64,000 nt of DNA, from NCBI RefSeq assembly GCF_000316665.1, contig NC_019678.1:8403001-8467000 (forward strand), in the 5' to 3' direction. Each line of letters starts with the position of its first letter. Positions within the stretch are counted from its first letter, which is position 1. The notes under the pieces are model-generated. The model searched no databases. It was given only the letters and a program-made list of their open reading frames with translations, and was not told the origin of the DNA. The DNA is from Rivularia sp. PCC 7116. Lineage in GTDB: Bacteria > Cyanobacteriota > Cyanobacteriia > Cyanobacteriales > Nostocaceae. Positions 8,850 through 16,945 of the stretch are shown piece after piece. A program made the position numbers and the translations under genes.

Positions 8850-8973
8850 AGGACTTACGCAATTGTCACAATGCCAGTTTGGTGCGTGACACTGAAAACA
8901 TCGTTACTACGTTCACAGTTACTCAAAGTGTCACAGCACCCTACAAGAAAAATGTGCCGGTTGCGTAAGTCCT
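8850..8973. repeat. MITE, 124 bp, with 13-bp perfect terminal inverted repeats
   Basis: The ends are AGGACTTACGCAA (8850-8862) and TTGCGTAAGTCCT (8961-8973), exact inverted copies. AATAAT is found just outside both ends (one extra base on the left) and may be a target duplication. The interior has GTGACACTG and AGTGTCACA, another fold-back pair. No coding sequence. It lies directly upstream of the SUKH gene and may carry or disrupt its promoter. Confidence 0.75.
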
Positions 8974-8988
8974 AATAATGTAATTACT

Positions 8989-9510
8989 ATGAGCAAATAT
9001 AAGCAAAAGATTGAATTACTTAAAGGCTACTGTATTATTCCTATCAAACCGAAAGTAGATTATGAAGAGTATATCAAAAACTTAGAAAATGAAACTACCT
9101 GCGAACTTCCACCAGATTACTTAGAGTTTATATTGAATTATAGTGGTTTTGCATTTAATAATGTAGTTTATAATTTTTTTAACTCATACGAAGAGAGTGA
9201 TGAACAGTTACTTAGTGTCTGTTTTGGTATGTTGCCCGGTAATGGCTATGACTTAATTAGAAACTACCATACTTTTAAAGATAGAATTCCTCCTAATTTT
9301 TTACCTATTGCTTGTGATGCATTCGGTAATTTAGTATGTCTTTCTGTGCATGGAGAAGATAAAGGATGCGTTTATTTTTGGCAGCATGATGCTGAAGAAA
9401 CAATCGGAGAAAAACTTTCTAAATATCCAGAAGATATACATCTTGTTTCCAAATTTTTTTACGAGTTCATTAATTCACTAGAGAAATATGAGGAAGATGA
9501 CGACGAGTAG
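8989..9510 (+). CDS. SMI1/KNR4 (SUKH-1) family protein, orphan
   Basis: 173 residues. The start of the fold is TTCELPPDYLEFILNYSGF, followed by VCFGMLPGNGYDLI, PPNFLPIACDAFGNLVCLSV and GCVYFWQHD, the SUKH pattern of a W-rich beta core with a G-N-x-x-C/x-S/D step. The tail is acidic (YEEDDDE). SUKH proteins are commonly immunity proteins of contact-dependent or polymorphic toxins. No toxin gene is adjacent; the upstream neighbour is a MITE and the downstream one a gene fragment, which suggests an orphan or captured immunity gene. Confidence 0.78.
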   Translation: MSKYKQKIELLKGYCIIPIKPKVDYEEYIKNLENETTCELPPDYLEFILNYSGFAFNNVVYNFFNSYEESDEQLLSVCFGMLPGNGYDLIRNYHTFKDRIPPNFLPIACDAFGNLVCLSVHGEDKGCVYFWQHDAEETIGEKLSKYPEDIHLVSKFFYEFINSLEKYEEDDDE

Positions 9511-9555
9511 AACTTTCGTGGTTTAATTAAACTCCTTATATAATTGTGCAATCTC

Positions 9556-9602
9556 AAAAAACTCTGCGTACCTCAGCGCTACCTCCGCGCTCCTTTGCGT
9601 TT
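9556..9602. repeat. Dispersed intergenic repeat (ACTCTGCGTACCTC... type)
   Basis: A short segment with CTCTGCGT, CAGCGC, CTCCGCGC and CTTTGCGT words. A related inverted copy with CGCAGAGACATGGAGAGCGC appears near 34042-34066. It precedes the truncated ATP-grasp copy and does not match the DNA upstream of the intact copy. Confidence 0.45.
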
Positions 9603-9608
9603 AAACAA

Positions 9609-9743
9609 ATGCTAAAAATCGGAATCCTATTCGAGAGCCAATCCGACATCATGTCAAACCCTAGCGCGAGTGTTGAAACTCACTACCACTGGCGCGAAAC
9701 TGAAGAAGTGGAAGCTGTTGCGACTAATTTAAAAGGTTATTAG
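9609..9743 (+). pseudogene. 5' fragment of the ATP-grasp (Ddl-like) gene at 15847
   Basis: From ATG at 9609 the sequence follows the first 45 codons of the intact gene at 15847 with about six base changes, loses six bases (codons for Glu-Leu), and stops at TAG in 9741-9743. All ATP- and substrate-binding parts are missing, so it is non-functional. It marks one side of the 6-kb segment holding the histidine kinase, CheB and CheR genes. Confidence 0.85.
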
Positions 9744-9777
9744 TTATACCATTTCTTTATAAAGATGCGCCGAATAT

Positions 9778-9830
9778 AGCCCATGTAGATGGGCTTTGTT
9801 TGAATAGCCCCAGCCTTATAGGCTGCGGGC
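9778..9830. repeat. Two-hairpin dispersed repeat, copy A
   Basis: AGCCCAT-gtag-ATGGGCT (9778-9795) is followed, after a TTTGTTTGAATAG-type spacer, by GCCCCAGCC-ttata-GGCTGCGGGC (9806-9830). The same two-hairpin layout with different stems occurs at 49891-49940. Confidence 0.5.
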
Positions 9831-9860
9831 AATTTAGCGCAACCTCATACAGAATTGGTA

Positions 9861-9882
9861 TTAGACAATGCCGTAACGCACC
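9861..9882. repeat. Right half of the TGCCGTAACGCACC repeat
   Basis: AATGCCGTAACGCACC and the following ATTATGTATT match the right arm and flank of the repeat at 6495-6566. The left arm is missing. The remaining DNA to 10308 is AT-rich and shows no gene, hairpin or transposase trace that I can support. Confidence 0.5.
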
Positions 9883-10308
9883 ATTATGTATTCATAAAAT
9901 TATCAATTACGTTTTCAAATTAAGCAGCTAAACCACAACTGATAAAAATGACTGGTAAAAAATTATCAAATATAGTCATCAAACTCTTGAATCTATTGCA
10001 CGCTCTTTGATTTATTTAACGCAGTAATAAAATTAACCATAACCTCACAGTGATTGTCTAACTTTTGGTATATTTATAAACCTAAATAAATGTATACTAT
10101 TTTCTCTATATCTTACAAAATAAGCTTAAATATTTATAATAATTAAGGATACAAATACTTAATTAAAAGGAATTTATTGAATTAAGCGAATTGGAAATAA
10201 CCATTAAGGGGCATTGTTGCGGAAGATATAGAGAGGCAATATTATCCTTGGAAAACAGCTTAATGTAAATGTATCTCTACAATCCCAAATTTCAAATCCC
10301 AAATTAAA

Positions 10309-10704
10309 TTGACACCTACAAACATAATTCAAGATTTGTCATCTATGAATTTACAAAGAGTGCGAATTGTGTCGGAAGTAATGCAGACAGAAGTGGCTTA
10401 TATATCTCCAACTGTCTCCGTACTTCATATCCCTCAAATGATGGCAGAGAAGAAAGTTAGTTTTGTTGTAGTTGCAGAAGAGGAATCAGAAGAAGCAGTT
10501 TTTCCTGTAGGCATAATTACAGAGCGCGATATTGAGCAAATTCAAGCTTTAAAACTGGATTTAGAGAATATTGAAGCGCAAACAGTGATGAGCGCTCCCT
10601 TATTATACGTGCATCCAAATGACTCGCTCCTTGATGCTCGTCTTCTCATGCAGCGAAAATATGTACAACAATTGCTGGTAGTTGGGATGCTGGATAATTG
10701 GTAA
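10309..10704 (+). CDS. CBS-domain pair, N-terminal part of a split sensor kinase
   Basis: 131 residues if read from TTG at 10309; ATG at 10345 is a more likely start. Two CBS motifs are seen: VMQTEVAYISPTVSVLHI and VMSAPLLYVHPNDSLLDA, with GIITERDI between. The reading frame ends early at TGGTAA. In the next frame the expected continuation GDAG, one stop codon, then LVRIVT can be read, so this and the following gene were once one protein (CBS-CBS-PAS-PAS-kinase-receiver). It needs a frameshift and a stop readthrough to be joined, so it is probably a broken gene or a recent split. Confidence 0.7.
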   Translation: MTPTNIIQDLSSMNLQRVRIVSEVMQTEVAYISPTVSVLHIPQMMAEKKVSFVVVAEEESEEAVFPVGIITERDIEQIQALKLDLENIEAQTVMSAPLLYVHPNDSLLDARLLMQRKYVQQLLVVGMLDNW

Positions 10705-12959
10705 GAATTGTCACTAACTCTAGTTGTTTACCAGCAGAATATTGTGTTACAAAACATTGGTTTACTGGTTTAAAGCAAGAATTAGAAGCAAAAACAGCAC
10801 GATTAGTACAAGTAAACCAAAAATTTCCTTTGAAAATGACTCAATTCCAACACAGCCAGGAAGAACAGTTTCAAGCTTCCATCGAGTCGGAGAAACAAGT
10901 TTCACAAACAAATGCCGAACTTGTTAAAGTCAATCAACAATTAAGCGAAAGCCTTGAAGAACAAGCTGTTCTAGAAGAAGAATTACGCCAGCAAAACGAA
11001 GAATTACTTATCGCTCATGAAAATGCAAAGTTACAGCAACAGCGTTATGAGGATTTGTTCGAGTTTGCTCCCGATGCCTATTTAGTCACTGATGTCAATG
11101 GAATTATTCAAGAAGCTAACCGTGCAGCTATAAATTTGTTTTGTGTTTCCCCAAAATATCTGATAGGTAAACCAATATTTATTTTTATTCCCAAGCAAAA
11201 CCGTAAAACCTTTCGTACTCAAGTGAACTTTGTAGAGCGGGTGGAAGATTGGGAATGTCCGATACAGCCCAGAGGAGGCACTCCTTTTTACGTCACAATT
11301 ACTATAACCAGCATAAACAATCTAGAGGGTAAGCTGGTGGGCAAGCGGTTAATGATTCGCGATATTTCCAAACGCAGACAGGAAGCAGAGGAGAAAATTA
11401 AACAACAGGCTGCTCTACTTGATATTACAACAGATGCAATCATAGTTTGCAATTTGGAGAAGCAGATACTGTTCTGGAATCAAGGAGCAGAAAGTTTGTA
11501 TAAATGGCTTGCAGATGAAGTGAAAAATCACACGATTCAAGAGTTTTTGGATAGCAGCAATTCCTCTGAAATTGAAAAAGCTTTTGCCACTGTCTTAGAA
11601 GAAAATTTTTGGTCGGGTGAGTTGCAGCAAGTTACAAAAAGTGGTAAGGAAATAGTTGCCTATAGTCGTTGGACTTTAATGCGCGACGAGCAAGATAACA
11701 ATGAAACACCTCACATTAGCAAGGAGAGAGCAAGGGAAGAGGTAGCACAAGGTAACCCCAAATCAATTTTAATAGTTAACACCGACATCACCGAGAAAAA
11801 ACAACTCGAAGCCCAATATTATCGAGCGCAACGTCTGGAAAGTCTGGGTACCTTAGCTAGTGGTATCGCTCACGATTTGAATAATATATTAACCCCTATT
11901 CTTACAGGCACTCAACTACTACAACTTAAACTTCCCGATTTAGAAGAGTCAAGTCGGTTTATTCTCAAAATGCTGGAAGATAACTCCCATCACGCTGCCG
12001 AGCTTGTTCAGCAAATTACATATTTTGCTAGGGGAGCAGAAGGAAATTACGTTCCCATCCAATTAGTAAACCTAACGAGGGAAATTAAGCAGATTGTCGA
12101 AAGTACATTTCCTAAATCAATTGAATTTAGTTCTCAAATACCAAATCCGCTGTGGATATTACAAGCACAGCCAACCCAAATACATCAATTACTGATGAAT
12201 CTGTGCGTTAACGCTCGCGATGCCATGCCAGAGGGGGGTAAACTCACGATTTTAGCTAAAAATCGATACATCGATCAAAAATATAGCAGCATGAATCCAG
12301 GGGCAAGGGTTGGTGATTACGTACAGATAACCATTGCCGATACCGGATGTGGTATACCAAAAGAAATTCAGGATAGAATTTTCGATCCGTTTTTCACCAC
12401 CAAGGAAGTAGGAAAAGGTACGGGATTGGGGCTTTCTACAGCAGTTGGCATCGTCAAAAACCACGTTGGTTTTATCAAGGTTTCCAGTCAAGTAGGTAAA
12501 GGTACTCAGTTTCAGATATATTTGCCCGCCACCCAGCAACAAGAAATAAAACAAACATCTGACTCCAAGGTAAGCAACGGTAACGGGGAATTAATTCTGG
12601 TGGTGGACGATGAAACATATATTCGAGAAACGACTAAAAACACCCTTGAATACCATAACTATAGAATAATTGCTGCTATTGATGGCTTTGAGGCTTTTTC
12701 CTTATATGCTCAGCACAAAAATGAAATTAGCTTGGTATTGATAGATATTCAAATGCCTTTAATAGATGGTTCCCAAGTTATTCAAGTTGTGCGACGAATG
12801 AATCCCGATGTCAAAGTTATTGCTATCAGCGGACTTGACTCCAATCGCCAGCTTTTACAAGCAGATAATATTAGAGTAGAAGCATTTTTACACAAGCCTT
12901 ATACTCTTGAGGAATTATTAGAAGCGATAAAAGATGTTTTAAATGGGAGTAGGGAATAG
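10698..12959 (+). CDS. Hybrid histidine kinase: coiled coil, two PAS, HisKA, HATPase, receiver
   Basis: 753 residues from TTG at 10698; an internal ATG may be used instead, as the stop codon directly upstream breaks the link with the CBS part. A coiled coil (about 30-115) precedes PAS domains at about 120-230 and 235-375. The phospho-acceptor is SGIAHDLNN, the N box NLCVNARDAM, the G boxes ADTGCGIP and GKGTGLGLS. The C-terminal receiver (about 630-745) has the aspartate in LVLIDIQMP. Soluble: no membrane segment. The kinase has an HD-LNN motif as in NtrB/hybrid types. It lies upstream of CheB and CheR genes on the same strand, which suggests a joint signalling unit. Confidence 0.87.
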   Translation: MVRIVTNSSCLPAEYCVTKHWFTGLKQELEAKTARLVQVNQKFPLKMTQFQHSQEEQFQASIESEKQVSQTNAELVKVNQQLSESLEEQAVLEEELRQQNEELLIAHENAKLQQQRYEDLFEFAPDAYLVTDVNGIIQEANRAAINLFCVSPKYLIGKPIFIFIPKQNRKTFRTQVNFVERVEDWECPIQPRGGTPFYVTITITSINNLEGKLVGKRLMIRDISKRRQEAEEKIKQQAALLDITTDAIIVCNLEKQILFWNQGAESLYKWLADEVKNHTIQEFLDSSNSSEIEKAFATVLEENFWSGELQQVTKSGKEIVAYSRWTLMRDEQDNNETPHISKERAREEVAQGNPKSILIVNTDITEKKQLEAQYYRAQRLESLGTLASGIAHDLNNILTPILTGTQLLQLKLPDLEESSRFILKMLEDNSHHAAELVQQITYFARGAEGNYVPIQLVNLTREIKQIVESTFPKSIEFSSQIPNPLWILQAQPTQIHQLLMNLCVNARDAMPEGGKLTILAKNRYIDQKYSSMNPGARVGDYVQITIADTGCGIPKEIQDRIFDPFFTTKEVGKGTGLGLSTAVGIVKNHVGFIKVSSQVGKGTQFQIYLPATQQQEIKQTSDSKVSNGNGELILVVDDETYIRETTKNTLEYHNYRIIAAIDGFEAFSLYAQHKNEISLVLIDIQMPLIDGSQVIQVVRRMNPDVKVIAISGLDSNRQLLQADNIRVEAFLHKPYTLEELLEAIKDVLNGSRE

Positions 12960-13055
12960 GGCATTGGGCATTGGGCATTGGGCATTGGTGATTAACAACT
13001 TCTTCCTAACTCCTAACTCTTAACTTATAACTCCTAACTCCTAATTCCTAACAAC
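12960..13055. repeat. Heptamer tandem repeats (GGCATTG and TAACTCC units)
   Basis: Four GGGCATT units in a row follow the kinase stop, then a run of ACTCCTA/ACTCTTA units up to about 13055. Such short tandem repeats of 7 bp are a hallmark of Nostocales intergenic DNA. Confidence 0.7.
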
Positions 13056-13076
13056 TGCTAGTCTAATATAAGCAGC

Positions 13077-13823
13077 GTGAAATGGTTTCCCTCGCTGCAT
13101 TTAGGAGGAGATATCAAATACAAAAGAGATATCGTTGTTATTGGTACTTCGGCTGGTGGTGTAGAAGCGCTTTCTAATTTAGTAAGTTATTTACCATCGG
13201 ATTTAGATGCTGCCATATTCATAGTTTTACATATACCGACTTACGCCACTAGCGTCCTACCGCAAATTCTTAACCGTGCTGGAAAATTACCAGCTTCTCA
13301 TCCTAAAGATAATCAAGAAATTCGTGCAGGGCATATTTATATTGCTCCACCGGACTATCATTTATTCGTTGAACCCGGATATATTAATTTGCTACGCGGA
13401 CCTAAAGAAAACAACCATCGTCCCGCTATTGACCCTTTATTTCGTAGTGCAGCAAGGGCTTACGGAAAGCGAGTGGTGGGAGTAATACTTACAGGTACCC
13501 TCGATGATGGTACCGCAGGACTGCAAGCAGTAAAAATGCGCGGTGGTACGGCAATTGTGCAAAGTCCGGAAGATGCTATTTATAAAGGAATGCCGCGTAG
13601 TGCGATTCGTCACGTTGAAGACATTGATTATATTTTGCCATTGTCGGAGATTCCCCAGGCATTAGTAGAACTAGCAAATACACCCGTGGAAGCCAAAACA
13701 AATAACCCCGTGTCCCAGCAGATGGAAATAGAAACTGATTTCGTAGACATGGATATGGCAACTCTACATAATAGTCTTTTAGATTTTTTAAAGCGTTTAT
13801 ATCCCCCATTATCGCCCTTTTAA
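13077..13823 (+). CDS. CheB-type methylesterase/deamidase domain protein (no receiver)
   Basis: The catalytic CheB domain covers nearly the whole 248 residues, with triad signatures IGTSAGG (Ser), VLHIP (His) and GTLDDGTAG (Asp). There is no receiver domain, so it is not a classical CheB. The reported start is GTG at 13077, without a ribosome-binding site; a perfect AGGAGG lies inside (13103-13108) followed four bases later by an in-frame ATC (13113), leaving nearly the whole domain intact. No methyl-accepting chemoreceptor or CheA is nearby; in such loci CheB usually works with a CheR-PAS protein as a sensory module rather than in motility. Confidence 0.85.
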   Translation: MKWFPSLHLGGDIKYKRDIVVIGTSAGGVEALSNLVSYLPSDLDAAIFIVLHIPTYATSVLPQILNRAGKLPASHPKDNQEIRAGHIYIAPPDYHLFVEPGYINLLRGPKENNHRPAIDPLFRSAARAYGKRVVGVILTGTLDDGTAGLQAVKMRGGTAIVQSPEDAIYKGMPRSAIRHVEDIDYILPLSEIPQALVELANTPVEAKTNNPVSQQMEIETDFVDMDMATLHNSLLDFLKRLYPPLSPF

Positions 13824-13928
13824 AGAGGGACTTTAACGAAGCCATCCAATAGTAAAATTGTTCGGAGCAAATAAATTTAATATCAGAATTACTTCCCATA
13901 TTTTATATATTTGGGCATAGGATATTAC

Positions 13929-15785
13929 ATGAAAGATACACCAGAAAACCCCGAATTAGAAAGTTTATTAGAATACATAAAAAATAACCGTGCCTTTGAT
14001 TTTAGCGGTTACAAACGTGCTAGTTTGAGTCGTCGTATTCGCAAGCGGATGCAAATAATTGATATAGAAAACTATGTCGAGTATTTAGATTATTTAGAGG
14101 TTCATCCGGACGAATTTGCTGAGCTATTCAATACAATTTTAATTAATGTCACCGCTTTCTTCCGAGAACCAGCAGCTTGGGAATATATCGCTAGTGAAAT
14201 TATTCCGAATATCATTAATAACAAGCAAGCTAACAAGGCAATTCGTATATGGAGTGCTGGATGCGCTTCTGGAGAAGAAACCTACACCGTTGCGATTTTG
14301 CTAGCGGAAGCTTTGGGTATGGAAGAATACTCGCAGCGAGTCAAAGTTTTCGCGACAGATGTAGATATGGAAGCTTTAAAATATGCTCGCCATGCAAATT
14401 ATACTCATAAACAAGTCGCAAATATTCCCTCAGAATTATTAGACAAATATTTTGAGCCTATAAATAATCATTTCAGCGTGCAAAAAGAATTGCGTCGCGG
14501 GGTGATTTTTGGCCGTCATGATTTAGTGCAGGATGCACCTATTTCTAGAATTGACTTGCTGATATGCCGCAACACCTTAATGTACTTTAATAGCGAAACC
14601 CAAAGTAAAATTATCGACCGCTTTCACTTTGCTTTAAATAATGGTGGTTTCTTGTTTTTGGGTAAAGCCGAAATGCTGTTTAGCCGCAATAATTTATTTT
14701 CACCTTTAGATTTAAAACAACGAATATTTACCAAAATTCATAACGGTAACTTTCGAGAAATGGTCATGGAAATGGGTTACTCAAACAACCAAAAACAAGT
14801 TCCTCAAATGATTGAGCGTCAGCGCATTTATGAAGCAGTCTTTGAAATAGACCCAGTTGCTCAAATAGTTTTAGATGCCAAAAGCACAATTATTTTAGCC
14901 AACGCAAAAGCCCGTAATATATTTAATATTAATATTAAAGATATTGGTCGTTCGTTACAAGATTTAGAAATTTCCTATCGTCCTGTAGAATTGCGATCGC
15001 GAATCGACCAAGTTCACAGCAACCGACGTGCTATTTCTTTAAAAGACATAGAATGGTCAACTCCAGAGCGCGAAACCAAGTATCTTGATGTGCAGATTAT
15101 GCCATTAATGCATAACAGTACCGATGAACTATTAGGAATCAAAATTATTCTTAGTGACGTTACCCGCTTTAAACATTTGCAGCAAGAATTAGTCCATGCC
15201 AACCAAGAGCTAGAAACAGCTTACGAAGAACTCCAATCCACGAATGAAGAATTAGAAACTACCAACGAGGAATTACAATCAACTGTTGAAGAACTAGAAA
15301 CAACCAATGAAGAATTGCAATCTACCAACGAAGAATTGGAAACAATGAACGAAGAACTGCAATCTAGCAACGAAGAATTGCAGACAATGAACGAAGAAAT
15401 GCGCGAAAGTAGTGAAGAACTCAACCGAGTTAATACTTTTCTAGAGTCTATTTTGACAAGTTTACGTTCTGGGGTAGTAGTTCTAAGTAGCGAATTGCAG
15501 ATTTTGATTTGGAACCGTAAAGCAGAAGACTTATGGGGATTGCGGTTTGAGGAAGTATTTTCACAACACTTTATGAGTTTAGATATTGGTTTACCTGTAG
15601 AACAACTCAGACAACCGCTACGAGCAATTCTTAATGGTGAAAGAAATAGTCATGAACTGACATTAAATGCCAGAAATCGCAGAGGTAAATCAATTGAATG
15701 TCAAATCATTTTAACTCCTCTTAATAATTCAAAATCAAATATTCAAGGAATAATTTTGTTAATGGAAGAACGCGAACAAATTTAA
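13929..15785 (+). CDS. CheR-type methyltransferase with coiled coil and PAS domains
   Basis: 618 residues from ATG at 13929 (a TTG 18 bases earlier is also in frame). The CheR domain (about 10-270) has the SAM-binding WSAGCASGEETYTVAILL and the DLLICRNTLMYF motif. A PAS-like domain at about 300-415 is followed by a long coiled coil (about 430-500) made of repeated ELETTNEELQST heptad-type units, and then a second PAS (about 505-615). This layout is common in cyanobacterial CheR-PAS proteins. No kinase domain is attached; the histidine kinase is the separate upstream gene. Confidence 0.87.
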   Translation: MKDTPENPELESLLEYIKNNRAFDFSGYKRASLSRRIRKRMQIIDIENYVEYLDYLEVHPDEFAELFNTILINVTAFFREPAAWEYIASEIIPNIINNKQANKAIRIWSAGCASGEETYTVAILLAEALGMEEYSQRVKVFATDVDMEALKYARHANYTHKQVANIPSELLDKYFEPINNHFSVQKELRRGVIFGRHDLVQDAPISRIDLLICRNTLMYFNSETQSKIIDRFHFALNNGGFLFLGKAEMLFSRNNLFSPLDLKQRIFTKIHNGNFREMVMEMGYSNNQKQVPQMIERQRIYEAVFEIDPVAQIVLDAKSTIILANAKARNIFNINIKDIGRSLQDLEISYRPVELRSRIDQVHSNRRAISLKDIEWSTPERETKYLDVQIMPLMHNSTDELLGIKIILSDVTRFKHLQQELVHANQELETAYEELQSTNEELETTNEELQSTVEELETTNEELQSTNEELETMNEELQSSNEELQTMNEEMRESSEELNRVNTFLESILTSLRSGVVVLSSELQILIWNRKAEDLWGLRFEEVFSQHFMSLDIGLPVEQLRQPLRAILNGERNSHELTLNARNRRGKSIECQIILTPLNNSKSNIQGIILLMEEREQI

Positions 15786-15788
15786 ATA

Positions 15789-15822
15789 ATACTATGATTA
15801 ATTGGGTGAAGCGGGCTGGGAT
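15789..15822 (+). pseudogene. Scrap of IS1 InsA 3' end
   Basis: About 34 bp encoding MINWVKRAGI match the last codons of the TetR-InsA fusion (8663-8696) with four or five changes. It sits directly between the CheR stop and the intact ATP-grasp gene. It is a second trace of the same rearrangement that left the truncated ATP-grasp copy at 9609. Confidence 0.7.
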
Positions 15823-15846
15823 ATTAATATCAATGTTAAAAAATAA

Positions 15847-16833
15847 ATGCAAAAAATCGGAATCTTATTCGAGAGTCAATCCGACATCATGTCAAACCCT
15901 AGCGCGAGTGTTGAAACCCACTACCACTGGCGCGAAACTGAAGAAGTGGAAGCCGTTGCAACTAATTTAAAAGAACTCGGTTATGAAGTTGATTTAATCG
16001 GAACATTAGACGCTTTACTAGAAAGATGGCGACAAAATCAATTACCCGAATTCATCTGGAATCTTTCAGTTAGAACAACATCGCGCAATCGTACCGCTTT
16101 AGCACCGGCAATTTTAGAGCAATTGGGTATACCCTACACTGGTGGAGATGCAACGGTAAAAAGTCTGACGTTGAATAAAGACTTTCTCAAACCCGTTTTG
16201 CAGTGGAGGGGAATTTCAACACCAGCTTGGTATCGTTATGGAGTTGATGAGGAAATAACACAACCACCTTGGAAAAAATGTATTCTCAAACCTGCTTGCG
16301 AAGGATATTCATTAGGTTTGCAAGTTTGGGAAGCATCAGCAGGATTAGCGGAATTACAGAATAAAGTAAAGCAATTACATCAGCAGTTTCAAGCCGCCGT
16401 ATTATGCGAGCAATTTATTTCCGGGCGTGAGATTACCGTGGGTGTCGTAGGAAATGATGCTCCTGTTTTTATTGGAGCGGTAGAAACTGTAACGACAGAA
16501 GGCGCAGTTATGCAACAGCAAGTATTAGATTTACAAGCAAAAAGACGCGGTGGTTTCCAAAAAATAAACGTAGATTTGTATATTCCACAGTTGCGGAAGT
16601 TGCGAGAAATAAGTTTAGATTTAATGCAATTACTCAAACCTTTAGATTATGCTACTTTCGATTTTCGAGTTGACAACGACAATCAAGCATATTTATTAGA
16701 TATCAACGCCGACGCAACCCTTCACCCAAAACGCTCCTTAGCTCAAATTGCTCTGCAAAATGGTTTATCTTACAAACAATTGATTGAAGTGATTTTGCAA
16801 ACGGCGATGAAGAAGTTAGTTGTTAGTGGTTAG
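15847..16833 (+). CDS. ATP-grasp ligase, D-alanine-D-alanine ligase-like
   Basis: 328 residues. The N-terminal part (RETEEVEAVATNLKELGYEV) and the central ATP-grasp (ILKPACEGYSLGL, VLCEQFISGREITVGVVG) plus C-terminal YATFDFRVDNDNQAYLLDIN with the metal-binding DINAD resemble D-Ala-D-Ala ligases. The sequence differs from housekeeping Ddl in the N-terminal substrate part, so the amino acid substrates are uncertain. It precedes murJ by 112 bp of pyrimidine-rich DNA, which could point to cell-wall work. A truncated copy of its 5' end lies at 9609. Confidence 0.75.
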   Translation: MQKIGILFESQSDIMSNPSASVETHYHWRETEEVEAVATNLKELGYEVDLIGTLDALLERWRQNQLPEFIWNLSVRTTSRNRTALAPAILEQLGIPYTGGDATVKSLTLNKDFLKPVLQWRGISTPAWYRYGVDEEITQPPWKKCILKPACEGYSLGLQVWEASAGLAELQNKVKQLHQQFQAAVLCEQFISGREITVGVVGNDAPVFIGAVETVTTEGAVMQQQVLDLQAKRRGGFQKINVDLYIPQLRKLREISLDLMQLLKPLDYATFDFRVDNDNQAYLLDINADATLHPKRSLAQIALQNGLSYKQLIEVILQTAMKKLVVSG

Positions 16834-16945
16834 TTGTTAGTTGTTATTAATTTTTGGATTTCTGATTTAGGGATTTAGGAGTTATCAAAAATTATCTCCC
16901 CCCTCTTCCCCCTCTCCCCCCTCTTCCCTCTCTTCCCCCTCTCAC

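Noticed and set aside
9546-9743. A separate 65-residue gene
   Set aside because: Its second half copies the start of the ATP-grasp gene and its first half is an intergenic repeat; it is a fragment.
15200-15420. Tandem DNA repeat in the CheR gene
   Set aside because: The repeat is coding: it gives the ELETTNEELQST coiled coil, common in CheR-PAS proteins, so it was not listed as a separate repeat.
15221-15424. Minus-strand frame rich in Ser repeats
   Set aside because: It is the shadow of the CheR coiled-coil repeat and not a gene.
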